Part shown: positions 1-7,007 of the stretch, piece after piece
Layout: every line of letters starts with the position of its first letter
How positions within the stretch are numbered: the first letter of the stretch is position 1
DNA from: DASXTB01 sp036505615
GTDB taxonomy: Bacteria; Acidobacteriota; UBA6911; JACQSX01
DNA: 9,335 nucleotides
Assembly: GCA_036505615.1 (NCBI GenBank)
Contig: DASXTB010000079.1
Location: forward strand, 1-9,335
Direction: 5' to 3'
Position numbers and translations under genes: made by a program
The notes under the pieces: generated by a model
What the model saw: the letters and a program-made list of their open reading frames with translations, nothing else
The model's database searches: none
Told to the model about the DNA's origin: nothing

Positions 1-2661
1 CGTGTACGGCCGGCGTTTGCAACGCTGCCGGGTGTTTCCGCCCCACCTCCTTTCGGAGGCAATCAGCGGACCGTGGTCATTCACGTCGATCCGGACCGTC
101 TGCGCGGCTACCATATGCCGCCCGAAGAGGTGATCAAAGCGGTGGCTACTGGTAATGCCATTCTCCCCGCCGGTAATGTCCGAACCGGTGATATCAATCG
201 CCTCGCGCCCACCAATTCCGTGGTTTCGGATATCCAGGAGCTGGCGTCGTTGCCAATTCGTGTCGGCTCCGGTCCGTCGGTTTTCTTGCGAGACATCGGT
301 TCGGTCGAGAATAGCAGCGATGTTTTGACCGGCTACGCGCTCGTGAATGGACGGCGCACTGTCTACATACCTGTTACGAAGCGCGCCGACGCTTCCACCC
401 TGGACGTCGTGAATCGTGTCAAGGCGGAACTTCCCAGAATGCAGTCGCTTATTCCCGAAGACATTAAAGTCAGTTTCGAATTCGACCAGTCCACCTATGT
501 AAAGAACGCCATTCGGGGACTGATCATCGAGGGCGCGCTCGGGGCGCTCCTTACGGGACTGATGGTTTTTCTGTTTCTGAGGGATCTGCGCAGCTCTTTG
601 ATCGTGGTAATAACCATACCTTTTGCGTTGCTGGCTGCGCTGGTCGGGTTGTGGCTGGCCGGACAGACGGTAAACATTATGACGCTCGGCGGACTGGCTC
701 TCGCCATCGGTATTCTAGTTGATGAGGCAACCGTCGCGATTGAGAACATCCATACCCACTTGGAGCGGAGAGAGCCACGCGCCCGCGCTGTGCTGGAAGC
801 GGGGAGAGAGACGGTGACACCTCTCCTCTTGGCAATGCTGTCGGTGTTGGCCGTCTTTGTTCCATCCTTATTTATGGTCGGCATCACGCGCGCGTTGTTT
901 GTTCCCCTGTCCCTGGCGGTCGGGTTTGCCATGTTGGCGTCTTATGTTTTGGCGACCACGCTCGTTCCGGTCATGGCGTCGTGGCTGCTGCGCGAAAAGC
1001 ACGAAATCGATGTCAGTCAATCCTTTGTCCACAAGGTTCAAAGGAAATACCAACAGCGCATAGAACGTCTCCAGGGCTTCCGGCTGCCGGTTATCATTGG
1101 TTACATGCTTATCGCATTAGTGGGCATCTTTCTGATTGGGCGCCACCTCGGCACAGATATTTTCCCGTCGGTCGATACCGGTCAATTTCAGCTTCGGCTG
1201 CGGGCGCCAACAGGAACGCGCGTGGAACGGACTGAGGTAATCGCTCTTAAAGCTCTGGATATAATCCGCAACGAAGCGGGACCGGACAACGTGGCGACTA
1301 CTCTTTCCTTTGTCGGCACCCAGCCGCCTAGCTATCCGATCAACACTATCTATTTGTGGACAAGCGGCCCGCATGAAGCAGTGTTGCTGGTTGCTCTGCG
1401 CCCAAATTCGGGAATTCATCTCGATCAGTTTAAGGAGCGGCTGCGCCAAAAACTGCCGGCGGCGCTACCCAACACAACCTTTTCCTTCGAAGCTGGTGAC
1501 ATTGTGAGCCAAATCATGAACTTTGGCGCGCCTACGCCGATTGAGGTGGCCATGAATGGACCTAATCTGGCCGCCAATCGGGCGTTTGCTGAAAAGGTCA
1601 TGGCAGAAATGAAGCAAATTCCTTCACTGCGGGATCTGCAATTTGGCCAACCATTGGACTATCCGACCGTTAACATAAAGTTCGATCGCGAGAGGGTCGG
1701 TCAACTCGGCGTGACTGTGGATCAAGTGGGACGATCACTAGTGGCGGCAACATCTTCCAGCCGCTTTGTCCAGCCGAACTACTGGCGTGATCCCACCAGC
1801 GGAATTGCTTATCAGGTGCAGGTGGAAATTCCACAACATCAGATGAATTCCATCGAGGATGTGGAAACTGTGCCGGCCATGCCCAGTGGCGCATCGCGTC
1901 CTCTGGTAGGAGACGTTGCTCAAGTCAGCTACGGAACTATGCCCGGCGAGTATGATCGCTACAACCAGCAGCGAATGATCACCATTACCGCCAACACCGG
2001 AGGTAAGGATCTGGGTAGCATTGCCGACGAGGTTGCAGCCGCCGTCCGCCGTGCCGGTGAGCCGCCTCGTGGAGTGGCAGTCAACGTCCGCGGTCAAGTG
2101 CCGGCCATGAAGCAGACGCTCTCAGGTCTGCAAACAGGGCTTCTGCTGGCCGTTGTGGTAATTTTTCTTCTGTTGGCCGCAAATTTCGAGTCCCTTCGCT
2201 TGGCATTTATTGTTCTTTCCACGGCGCCGGCCGTTATCGTGGGTGTGGCAGTGGCGCTCTGGATTACACGAACTACGCTCAACGTGCAATCGTTCATGGG
2301 AGCGATCATGGCGATAGGAGTTTCCGTGGCCAACGCAATTTTGCTGGTCACCTTTGCCGAGAAAAGCCGCCGTGATGGCTTGCCCGCAGACCGGGCGGCG
2401 TTGGAAGGAGCCGGCAGCAGGCTCAGGCCGATTCTGATGACCAGCTTGGCGATGATTGCCGGCATGATTCCCATGGCGCTGGCCTTCGGAGAAGGAGGAG
2501 AGCAAACAGCCCCTCTCGGCCGGGCAGTCATCGGTGGCCTTGCGGCATCCACGATTGCTGTGCTCCTGGTCCTGCCGCTCATATTCGACATGGTGCAGCG
2601 CCGCGCCAGCCGTACCTCGGCGTCGCTGCATCCGGATGATGTAGGGGATAGGCCGGTGTGA
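1..2661 (+). CDS. RND-family efflux transporter permease (5' end outside window)
   Basis: Inner-membrane proton-driven exporter of the AcrB/RND superfamily, which pumps substrates out through an adaptor and an outer-membrane channel. The frame is open from base 1. The codons before the first ATG (73) read as typical RND porter sequence (LPGVSAPPPFGGNQR), so the true start lies upstream and about 150 N-terminal residues, including TM1, are missing of the usual ~1040. The 886 visible residues follow RND order: periplasmic porter sequence, a hydrophobic block at about 170-330 (TM2-6), TM7 near 360-380, the second periplasmic loop, and TM8-12 near 715-870. TM4 carries LVDEATVAIEN, with D241-E242 (window numbering) where AcrB has two Asp. 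TM10 reads SVANAILLV, with Ala777 where AcrB has its relay Lys. The adaptor gene follows 263 bp downstream. Substrate is unknown: drug and metal subclasses cannot be separated safely by eye. Confidence 0.95.
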   Translation, partial: RVRPAFATLPGVSAPPPFGGNQRTVVIHVDPDRLRGYHMPPEEVIKAVATGNAILPAGNVRTGDINRLAPTNSVVSDIQELASLPIRVGSGPSVFLRDIGSVENSSDVLTGYALVNGRRTVYIPVTKRADASTLDVVNRVKAELPRMQSLIPEDIKVSFEFDQSTYVKNAIRGLIIEGALGALLTGLMVFLFLRDLRSSLIVVITIPFALLAALVGLWLAGQTVNIMTLGGLALAIGILVDEATVAIENIHTHLERREPRARAVLEAGRETVTPLLLAMLSVLAVFVPSLFMVGITRALFVPLSLAVGFAMLASYVLATTLVPVMASWLLREKHEIDVSQSFVHKVQRKYQQRIERLQGFRLPVIIGYMLIALVGIFLIGRHLGTDIFPSVDTGQFQLRLRAPTGTRVERTEVIALKALDIIRNEAGPDNVATTLSFVGTQPPSYPINTIYLWTSGPHEAVLLVALRPNSGIHLDQFKERLRQKLPAALPNTTFSFEAGDIVSQIMNFGAPTPIEVAMNGPNLAANRAFAEKVMAEMKQIPSLRDLQFGQPLDYPTVNIKFDRERVGQLGVTVDQVGRSLVAATSSSRFVQPNYWRDPTSGIAYQVQVEIPQHQMNSIEDVETVPAMPSGASRPLVGDVAQVSYGTMPGEYDRYNQQRMITITANTGGKDLGSIADEVAAAVRRAGEPPRGVAVNVRGQVPAMKQTLSGLQTGLLLAVVVIFLLLAANFESLRLAFIVLSTAPAVIVGVAVALWITRTTLNVQSFMGAIMAIGVSVANAILLVTFAEKSRRDGLPADRAALEGAGSRLRPILMTSLAMIAGMIPMALAFGEGGEQTAPLGRAVIGGLAASTIAVLLVLPLIFDMVQRRASRTSASLHPDDVGDRPV

Positions 2662-2693
2662 AATCTCGCGCTTTCGACTATTTGGCACTGAAC

Positions 2694-2824
2694 AGCCGAC
2701 CACGTTCACGTTCACGAGCACGTCAACGTTCACGACTACGGCCAATCGAATCGTGAGCGATTGGATATTTTTCGTCCTCGTAGGCGTGACGTGTTCGTGA
2801 ACGTGAACGTGGTCGTGATCGGCT
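2694..2824. repeat. Large near-palindrome of GTTCAC/GTGAAC units
   Basis: The left arm at 2698-2725 and the right arm at 2787-2814 are reverse complements at 27 of 28 positions. The core is repeated CGTTCA on the left and GTGAAC on the right. Short outer arms AGCCGA (2694-2699) and TCGGCT (2819-2824) extend the symmetry after a 6-base insertion on the right side. Inside the loop sits a second perfect hairpin, CCAATCG (2742-2748) with CGATTGG (2758-2764). The element fills most of the spacer between the permease and adaptor genes. It could act as a transcript-stabilising or attenuating hairpin, or be a dispersed REP-like repeat. It has no T-tract on the + strand typical of an intrinsic terminator, although TTTTATT follows at 2824-2830. 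Confidence 0.85.
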
Positions 2825-2835
2825 TTTATTGGGTT

Positions 2836-2867
2836 GCGGCTTTGCCGCGCTGCGTCTCTGCGGTGAA
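2836..2867 (+). repeat. Small GC hairpin followed by a TGCGTCTCTGCGGTGAA phrase
   Basis: GCGGC (2836-2840) pairs with GCCGC (2844-2848) across a TTT loop, and is followed directly by TGCGTCTCTGCGGTGAA (2851-2867). I recall similar 'tgcgtctctgcggtgaa' phrases from intergenic DNA of unrelated bacteria, but cannot verify this here. It lies just before the adaptor's likely promoter. The open frame across it (from ATG 2829) is probably not translated as part of the adaptor. Confidence 0.4.
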
Positions 2868-2868
2868 T

Positions 2869-2896
2869 TTGCAGGTACCAATTTTTGTGTTATAGG
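2869..2896 (+). promoter_or_regulatory. Possible sigma70-type promoter for the adaptor gene
   Basis: TTGCAG (2869-2874) and TATAGG (2891-2896) are separated by 16 bases and match the -35 and -10 consensus at 3 and 4 positions. A start near 2903 would give a short leader containing the AAAGGA ribosome-binding site at 2911-2916. The match is modest, and the adaptor may instead be read through from the permease. Confidence 0.25.
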
Positions 2897-2924
2897 CAAC
2901 CAGGTGCTTGAAAGGAAACCCGCA

Positions 2925-4196
2925 ATGAGTAGCAAACAAGTTTTCTTCCGGTCAAACGTGTTACCCGCTGCAATTGCAGTCATCGCCTTCTGCCTTGCCG
3001 CTTGCACTGCGGCCAATTCTCAAAAGAAAGAGAATCGGCCTGCCGCTGCTCAGACGCCTACCGTTTTGGTGACTAGGGTCGTAACACAGGAATTGGATCG
3101 CGAAATTCGACTACCTGGAGAGCTACAGGCTTATCAAGACGTGGCACTTTATCCTAAAGTTCCCGGTTTTGTGGAATCGATCGCGGTTGACCGCGGTTCA
3201 TGGGTCAAGCGAGGTCAGTTGCTCGTCCGCATGAGCGCCCCGGAGCTTGAAGCGCAGAAGAATGCCGCCGACGCGAGGGCTCGAGCCGCACATGCCCAAC
3301 GCCTCGAATCCGAAGCTAAATTACGTGGCGTTCGGGAACAGCGCTTGGAAGCCGAAGCCAAGTTCGCTTCTGAGGAAGGAACCTATAAACGACTGAAGGC
3401 GGCTTCGGCCACGCCCGGCGTGGTTGCCGGCAACGATGTGGAAGTGGCAGAAAAAACCGTTGAGGCCGGCCGGGCGCGTGTCGGGCTTTTAGCAGAGAAC
3501 GAACAGGCTGCTCAAGCCCAGGTGAGAGCGCTGGAGGAAGACGAGAAAGCTGCTAGAGAGTCTGCGTTATCAGTGCGCAATATTGAGGCCTACCTTCGCG
3601 TGACAGCGCCCTTTGATGGCATCATTACCGAGCGCAACGTCCACACTGGCAGCTTTGTTGGCCCGGCTTCAGGGGCTCCGTCCGTCCCCATGGTTCGAAT
3701 CCAGGAAGTTTCGCGGCTCCGGCTTCTAATTCCGCTTCCTGAAACCGCGGTGTCAGGCATCATACAGGGAAGGTTAGTTAGCTTCAGCGTGCCCGCCTAT
3801 CCCGGTCAAAAATTTAGTGGCGTCGTCCGGCGGATCGCCCATTCGTTGGACGCCAGGACCCGGACGATGGCCGTGGAACTGGACGTGGATAACCGATCCG
3901 GGCGGCTCGCTCCCGGGATGTTTCCGGAAGTCATGTTGCCGATGCACCAGCAACGCTCCTCTCTTTTTGTTCCACCGTCTGTGGTGGCGACCACGACGGA
4001 GCGCACATTCGTTATTCGTATTCACAACCAGGTGGCAGAGTGGGTGGATGTGAAACGCGGCTCGAACGTGGGCTCCCTGATTGAAGTCTTCGGAAACCTG
4101 AATGCGGGTGACTTGGTCGCCGTGCGGGGCACAGATGAATTACGCGCCGGCACACGAGTCACGGTGAAAGAAGCGTCCGGGGGGAGGAAGCAGTAG
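2925..4196 (+). CDS. RND efflux periplasmic adaptor lipoprotein (HlyD/AcrA-type)
   Basis: Membrane fusion protein that links the inner-membrane permease to an outer-membrane channel. I chose ATG 2925 over the in-frame ATG at 2829 because it has AAAGGA eight bases upstream and begins a clear lipoprotein signal: a basic start, a hydrophobic stretch, then lipobox LAAC with Cys27. The product is 423 aa, a normal length for the family. The domains follow adaptor order: first half of the lipoyl/barrel-sandwich domain at about 60-105, a long Ala/Glu/Arg-rich coiled-coil hairpin at about 105-222, and the second lipoyl half (RVTAPFDGIITERNVHTGSF) at about 224-245. A beta-barrel domain covers about 260-335 and a membrane-proximal domain runs to the C terminus. 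The permease lies upstream, the reverse of the acrA-acrB order. No TolC-like gene follows. Substrate is not evident. Confidence 0.93.
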   Translation: MSSKQVFFRSNVLPAAIAVIAFCLAACTAANSQKKENRPAAAQTPTVLVTRVVTQELDREIRLPGELQAYQDVALYPKVPGFVESIAVDRGSWVKRGQLLVRMSAPELEAQKNAADARARAAHAQRLESEAKLRGVREQRLEAEAKFASEEGTYKRLKAASATPGVVAGNDVEVAEKTVEAGRARVGLLAENEQAAQAQVRALEEDEKAARESALSVRNIEAYLRVTAPFDGIITERNVHTGSFVGPASGAPSVPMVRIQEVSRLRLLIPLPETAVSGIIQGRLVSFSVPAYPGQKFSGVVRRIAHSLDARTRTMAVELDVDNRSGRLAPGMFPEVMLPMHQQRSSLFVPPSVVATTTERTFVIRIHNQVAEWVDVKRGSNVGSLIEVFGNLNAGDLVAVRGTDELRAGTRVTVKEASGGRKQ

Positions 4197-4238
4197 GCGC
4201 CTATGGCGCGCCTTGAGTTTGGAATTTTTGGGAGTGGA

Positions 4239-4260
4239 GAGACGGCCCGAGGGCCGTCTC
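4239..4260. repeat. Perfect palindromic hairpin, GAGACGGCCC type
   Basis: GAGACGGCCC (4239-4248) and GGGCCGTCTC (4251-4260) are perfect reverse complements with a GA loop. It lies 42 bases after the adaptor stop codon, so it could protect or end that transcript, but no T-run follows. The same arm sequence recurs at 4283-4292 and 4329-4352, so it belongs to a local repeat family. Confidence 0.8.
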
Positions 4261-4280
4261 AGCTTGGCAATTGAAATCGC

Positions 4281-4354
4281 GGAGAGACGGCCTGAGGTCC
4301 TTCTGAAGGAATTTTACATTTTGTGGGTAGAGACGGCCCTCAGGCCGTCTCTCC
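4281..4354. repeat. 17-bp inverted repeat with alternative hairpin, same GAGACGGCC family
   Basis: GGAGAGACGGCCTGAGG (4281-4297) is the exact reverse complement of 4338-4354. The right half also forms its own hairpin, AGAGACGGCC (4329-4338) with GGCCGTCTCT (4343-4352). The two folds are mutually exclusive. A minor hairpin, TCCTT/AAGGA (4298-4310), sits in the loop, and GCGGC/GCCGC (4360-4373) follows. The element is in the leader region of the ChrB-domain gene, 75 bases before its start. Whether it is regulatory or simply a dispersed palindromic repeat cannot be decided from one locus. Confidence 0.75.
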
Positions 4355-4428
4355 GTGTGGCGGCGAAGGCCGCGCTGCGCACCCTATGGCGCCCCAGGCC
4401 CCCCAAGGCATCACATTAGGAGTAGCCC

Positions 4429-4863
4429 ATGAAATGGATTACCCGCGAGAAAGTAAAGGTGGATCGCGTCGCCTGCCCATGGCTGATCAAGAACTTCGTA
4501 GATCAAAATGCCGAGTTCGTTTTTTTGCCGCACCACACCGAATGGTCGAAGATCGACGAGGGCACGGTTTATGATGTTCCTGATTGCGAGCTGGGTCATC
4601 ACGGAGAAGATGTTTCTTTTGACTCGATACTCAAGAAGTACAAGCTTACCGATCCGGCGCTCCTTTTGCTTGGCGAGATTGTGAGGGCTGCTGATTCCTA
4701 TCCTAGTAATCCGCATCCGGCAGGTGAGGGGCTGCGGTGGATTGCACACGGATTCAGCGCTCTGGGACTGTCAGACCATGACATCTTGCAACGCGAATTT
4801 GGCGTCTACGATGCGCTCTACGCCGAATGCCAGAGACGCGTTCAAGCCAAAGGCAAGAAATGA
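4429..4863 (+). CDS. ChrB C-terminal-domain-like protein (chromate resistance family)
   Basis: A 144-aa cytoplasmic protein with no signal peptide or membrane segment. It resembles the C-terminal domain of chromate-resistance protein ChrB (Chrome_Resist family). The features I recognise are an N-terminal WITREKVKVDRVACPWLI segment (residues 3-20, with Cys16), FVFLP near 30-34, YDVPDCELGHHGE (48-60, with Cys53 and His57-His58), the SFDSILKKYKLTDPAL segment (63-78), and IVRAAD at 84-89. Its length suits the single domain; the N-terminal half of full-length ChrB is absent. The start is supported by TAGGAG (4417-4422), six bases before ATG. In known systems ChrB regulates or supports the chromate exporter ChrA, but no chrA is in the window, so a chromate role here is family inference. 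It seems to be transcribed alone, between two non-coding spacers. Confidence 0.8.
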   Translation: MKWITREKVKVDRVACPWLIKNFVDQNAEFVFLPHHTEWSKIDEGTVYDVPDCELGHHGEDVSFDSILKKYKLTDPALLLLGEIVRAADSYPSNPHPAGEGLRWIAHGFSALGLSDHDILQREFGVYDALYAECQRRVQAKGKK

Positions 4864-5077
4864 ACACCCGCGCTCTAAAAATCCACCGGTGTCGAGCGGA
4901 GTTGATCACCGCTCTGGCCAAAAATTAAATGCCCTACAACTGTGAGCCCTTATTGGAAAACGGGCGAAAACACAGGCTCGTCCCCACAGATGAAATCAAT
5001 TTTTGCGAGTTTAAGTGCTCCTATTGGCGCGCAAGCTATCATGAAAGGTGTGAAACTTTAACTTGGAGACTGCAGCC
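4864..5077. other. Intergenic spacer before the exported-protein cluster
   Basis: This 214-base non-coding stretch must contain the promoter of the four-gene cluster, but I find no convincing -35/-10 pair. The only structure seen is a weak inverted repeat, GAGCGG (4894-4899) and CCGCTC (4909-4914), 30 bases after the ChrB-like stop. It lacks a T-tract. GGAG at 5065-5068 is the ribosome-binding site of the next gene. Confidence 0.5.
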
Positions 5078-5731
5078 ATGAAGTTTCTTAAGTGCCTGTT
5101 TTTGATAGCGCTACTGCTCTTGGTCCCGAATTTTATCCTGGGGCAGGATCCGCAGGCGGCAGGCAGCGGCTCAGGCCAGACGACGACTGCCTCGGGGCAA
5201 AATGGCTCCGCGCAGCCGGATCCCCTCACGCCCGGGGGTAAATTCAAATACGCGCTTCACGATTCCATCCTTTCGCCCATGAGTTACGTCAAATCGGTCG
5301 CCAGCGCGGGGTACTCGGAGGCGGTTGATTCCGGCGGTGATCGCGGATTTGGTTGGGGGCCGGAGGGATTCGCGAAGCGATTTGGTGACAGAATGGGGGG
5401 CACTATTGTTCATGACTTCAGCGGGTATTGGATAACGGCGTCGCTCTTTCACCAGGACCCGCGATACTTTCCATCTCCCGACCGCCGAGTTGTCCATCGC
5501 ATCCTTTATGCGGCGTCGCGCGTTTTCGTCACCCGCAGCGACAACGGGGATTCTCAGTTCAATATTTCCAATTTTGTCGGAATGGCGGCGAGCAACGCAG
5601 CCCAAATCGGCTGGACTCCCAATCAGGATTTCACCGCGCAGCGTTTCTCGCGGCGCATGGCCAAGTCCATCGGTATGAACATGGGCGCAAAGATCGTCAA
5701 AGAGTTCCTCACCAGGAAGAAGAACCCATGA
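5078..5731 (+). CDS. Exported protein of unrecognised family, tandem paralogue 1
   Basis: A 217-aa protein with a Sec-type signal peptide (MKFLKC, then a Leu/Ile-rich core to about residue 22). A low-complexity Gly/Ser/Gln/Thr linker follows (about 24-50), then a compact domain at 53-213. ATG 5078 is preferred over TTG 5063, because GGAG at 5065-5068 is well placed for it and lies inside the longer version. I do not recognise the family. It shares its whole domain with the next gene: a KFKYAL-type start, SILSP, GAGYSE-like turns, a GDRGFG motif (87-92), AKRFGDR (99-105), FHQDPRYF (124-131), SRVFVTR (147-153) and an N-rich segment FNISN (161-165). Small-residue-rich amphipathic stretches could suit an envelope-associated protein, but there is no clear function. 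It is the first gene of the cluster and overlaps the next by four bases. Confidence 0.85.
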   Translation: MKFLKCLFLIALLLLVPNFILGQDPQAAGSGSGQTTTASGQNGSAQPDPLTPGGKFKYALHDSILSPMSYVKSVASAGYSEAVDSGGDRGFGWGPEGFAKRFGDRMGGTIVHDFSGYWITASLFHQDPRYFPSPDRRVVHRILYAASRVFVTRSDNGDSQFNISNFVGMAASNAAQIGWTPNQDFTAQRFSRRMAKSIGMNMGAKIVKEFLTRKKNP

Positions 5732-6396
5732 TTTTTGCCTGGCGGACTCGCCGGTCGGTTCGTCTGGGCGCCGTCGCGACAGCGCTTCTGCTTTTTGCGC
5801 CGCCGGCTCACGCCCAGCAACCGCAGGAAGCTATCCCCCAAAACCTAACGCAGGCCACCGCACCGGCGGCTGGCGTTTCGTCAGTCGAGTCGCTGACCTC
5901 GGGAAAACGATTCAAGATCGCTCTGGGCAACTCGGTATTATCGCCGACGGCTTATCTGCTGGCGGCGGGGGGCGCAGGGTACTCGATGGCCATAGACGAG
6001 GAGGGAGACCGCGGTTTCGGGATGGGAGGAATGGGATTTGCGCGCCGCTTCGGAGACCGCTTCGGCTCCACGGTGGTGTCCGAGCTGGCCGGCTCCTGGA
6101 TTGCCGCATCGGCGCTGCATCAGGATCCTCGTTACCATCCCTCGCAGAAACCTGCCTTTGGCGGCCGAGTCGTGTATGCAGTAAGCCGGGTTTTCGTGAC
6201 CCGGAATGAGGCAGGGAATTCCGAGTTTAACGCGTCCAATCTGATTGGCAACGCTGCAGGCGCGGGCGCCTCCATCGCCTGGCACCGGTCCCGCGATCGC
6301 ACTGCCAGCAACTACTTTACTACCTTTGGCGCATATCTTGGATTCAATGCCGTCTCGAACTTGGCCAGGGAATTACTGAGTAAGCGCAAGCCTTGA
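5728..6396 (+). CDS. Exported protein of unrecognised family, tandem paralogue 2
   Basis: A 222-aa protein beginning at an ATG that overlaps the previous stop (ATGA), a sign of translational coupling; AGGA at 5714-5717 may serve as its ribosome-binding site. The reading frame stays open for 100 codons upstream, but that part is out of frame with paralogue 1 and is a shadow. It has a Sec signal peptide ending AHA-QQ near residue 29, a variable Ala/Gln/Pro linker, then the shared domain. Motifs matching paralogue 1 are RFKIAL, SVLSP, GAGYSMAI, GDRGFG (93-98), ARRFGDR (105-111), LHQDPRYH (130-137), SRVFVTR (153-159), SEFNASN and GAGASIAW. The signal and linker have diverged much more than the domain, as expected for an old tandem duplication rather than a recent copy. 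Function is unknown. Confidence 0.86.
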   Translation: MIFAWRTRRSVRLGAVATALLLFAPPAHAQQPQEAIPQNLTQATAPAAGVSSVESLTSGKRFKIALGNSVLSPTAYLLAAGGAGYSMAIDEEGDRGFGMGGMGFARRFGDRFGSTVVSELAGSWIAASALHQDPRYHPSQKPAFGGRVVYAVSRVFVTRNEAGNSEFNASNLIGNAAGAGASIAWHRSRDRTASNYFTTFGAYLGFNAVSNLARELLSKRKP

Positions 6397-6398
6397 TT

Positions 6399-6983
6399 AT
6401 GGAATATCGATTGTTCTCACGGATCTGGTGTCTGGTGGTTGTGTTGGCGTTGGTTGGCTGTGCGGCTCGGGAGAAATCAGCTTCGCAGCCCGCAAAACCC
6501 GCTAAGCAGCCGCACAGCCTGCGGGAGTTCAACGAGCACGTAATGAAATACGCCAAATTGCGGCAGCGCCTGGCCTCCAAGCTGCCCAAGCTTCCCGACA
6601 AAGCGACTGCCGAGCAAATGGCCGCACACCGCAAGGCGCTCGGCGACTTGATCCGAAAAGAGCGTGACGACGCCAAGCAGGGCGATATTTTCGAAACTGA
6701 CAGCGGACTGCTTTTGGTCCGCACCGTCCAGCAGCATTTGGACGGTCCGGAGGGAGCCGAAATGAAGGCTGCCATCAGGGACCAGGCGCCTCGAACCGTG
6801 CCCCTGCGTGTCAACGATACCTATCCGGACAATGCGCCCAAATCTTTGATGCCGCCCGGGCTGCTGCTGCAACTTCCGCAGTTGCCCAAAGACGTGGAAT
6901 ACCGGTTTGTCGACCGCCACTTGATTCTCCTTGATGTGGAGGCTGGGCTGATTGTGGACTATACGCGAGATGTTCTCCATTAG
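6399..6983 (+). CDS. Small lipoprotein of unknown function
   Basis: A 194-aa protein starting at ATG 6399, two bases after the previous stop; an in-frame TTG at 6393 would add two residues and cannot be excluded. The N terminus is a lipoprotein signal, with a hydrophobic core and lipobox LVGC (Cys21), followed by an Ala/Lys/Pro/Ser-rich tether to about residue 40. A helical, charged region follows (REFNEHVMKYAKLRQRL, 42-58, through IRKERDDAKQGDIF, 85-98). The C-terminal part contains VNDTYPD (138-144), PPGLLLQLPQLP (152-163) and a beta-rich end, DRHLILLDVEAGLIVDY (172-188). I recall similar unannotated proteins but cannot name a domain. No catalytic motif is apparent. Its place between two exported proteins and an exported phosphatase suggests an envelope role; this is inference from context only. 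Confidence 0.82.
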   Translation: MEYRLFSRIWCLVVVLALVGCAAREKSASQPAKPAKQPHSLREFNEHVMKYAKLRQRLASKLPKLPDKATAEQMAAHRKALGDLIRKERDDAKQGDIFETDSGLLLVRTVQQHLDGPEGAEMKAAIRDQAPRTVPLRVNDTYPDNAPKSLMPPGLLLQLPQLPKDVEYRFVDRHLILLDVEAGLIVDYTRDVLH

Positions 6984-7007
6984 TTTCGATTGACTCCGGG
7001 CTTTCGT

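Noticed and set aside
2094..2745. Long minus-strand frames opposite the RND permease
   Set aside because: They are antisense shadows of a strongly coding frame with a recognisable family.
2829..2924. 32-residue N-terminal extension of the adaptor
   Set aside because: It precedes a clear lipoprotein signal and a well-placed ribosome-binding site, and runs over the hairpin and phrase at 2836-2867.
4213..4574. Small plus-strand frames over the GAGACGGCC repeats
   Set aside because: They cover palindromic repeats and run out of frame into the ChrB-like gene; no signal supports translation.
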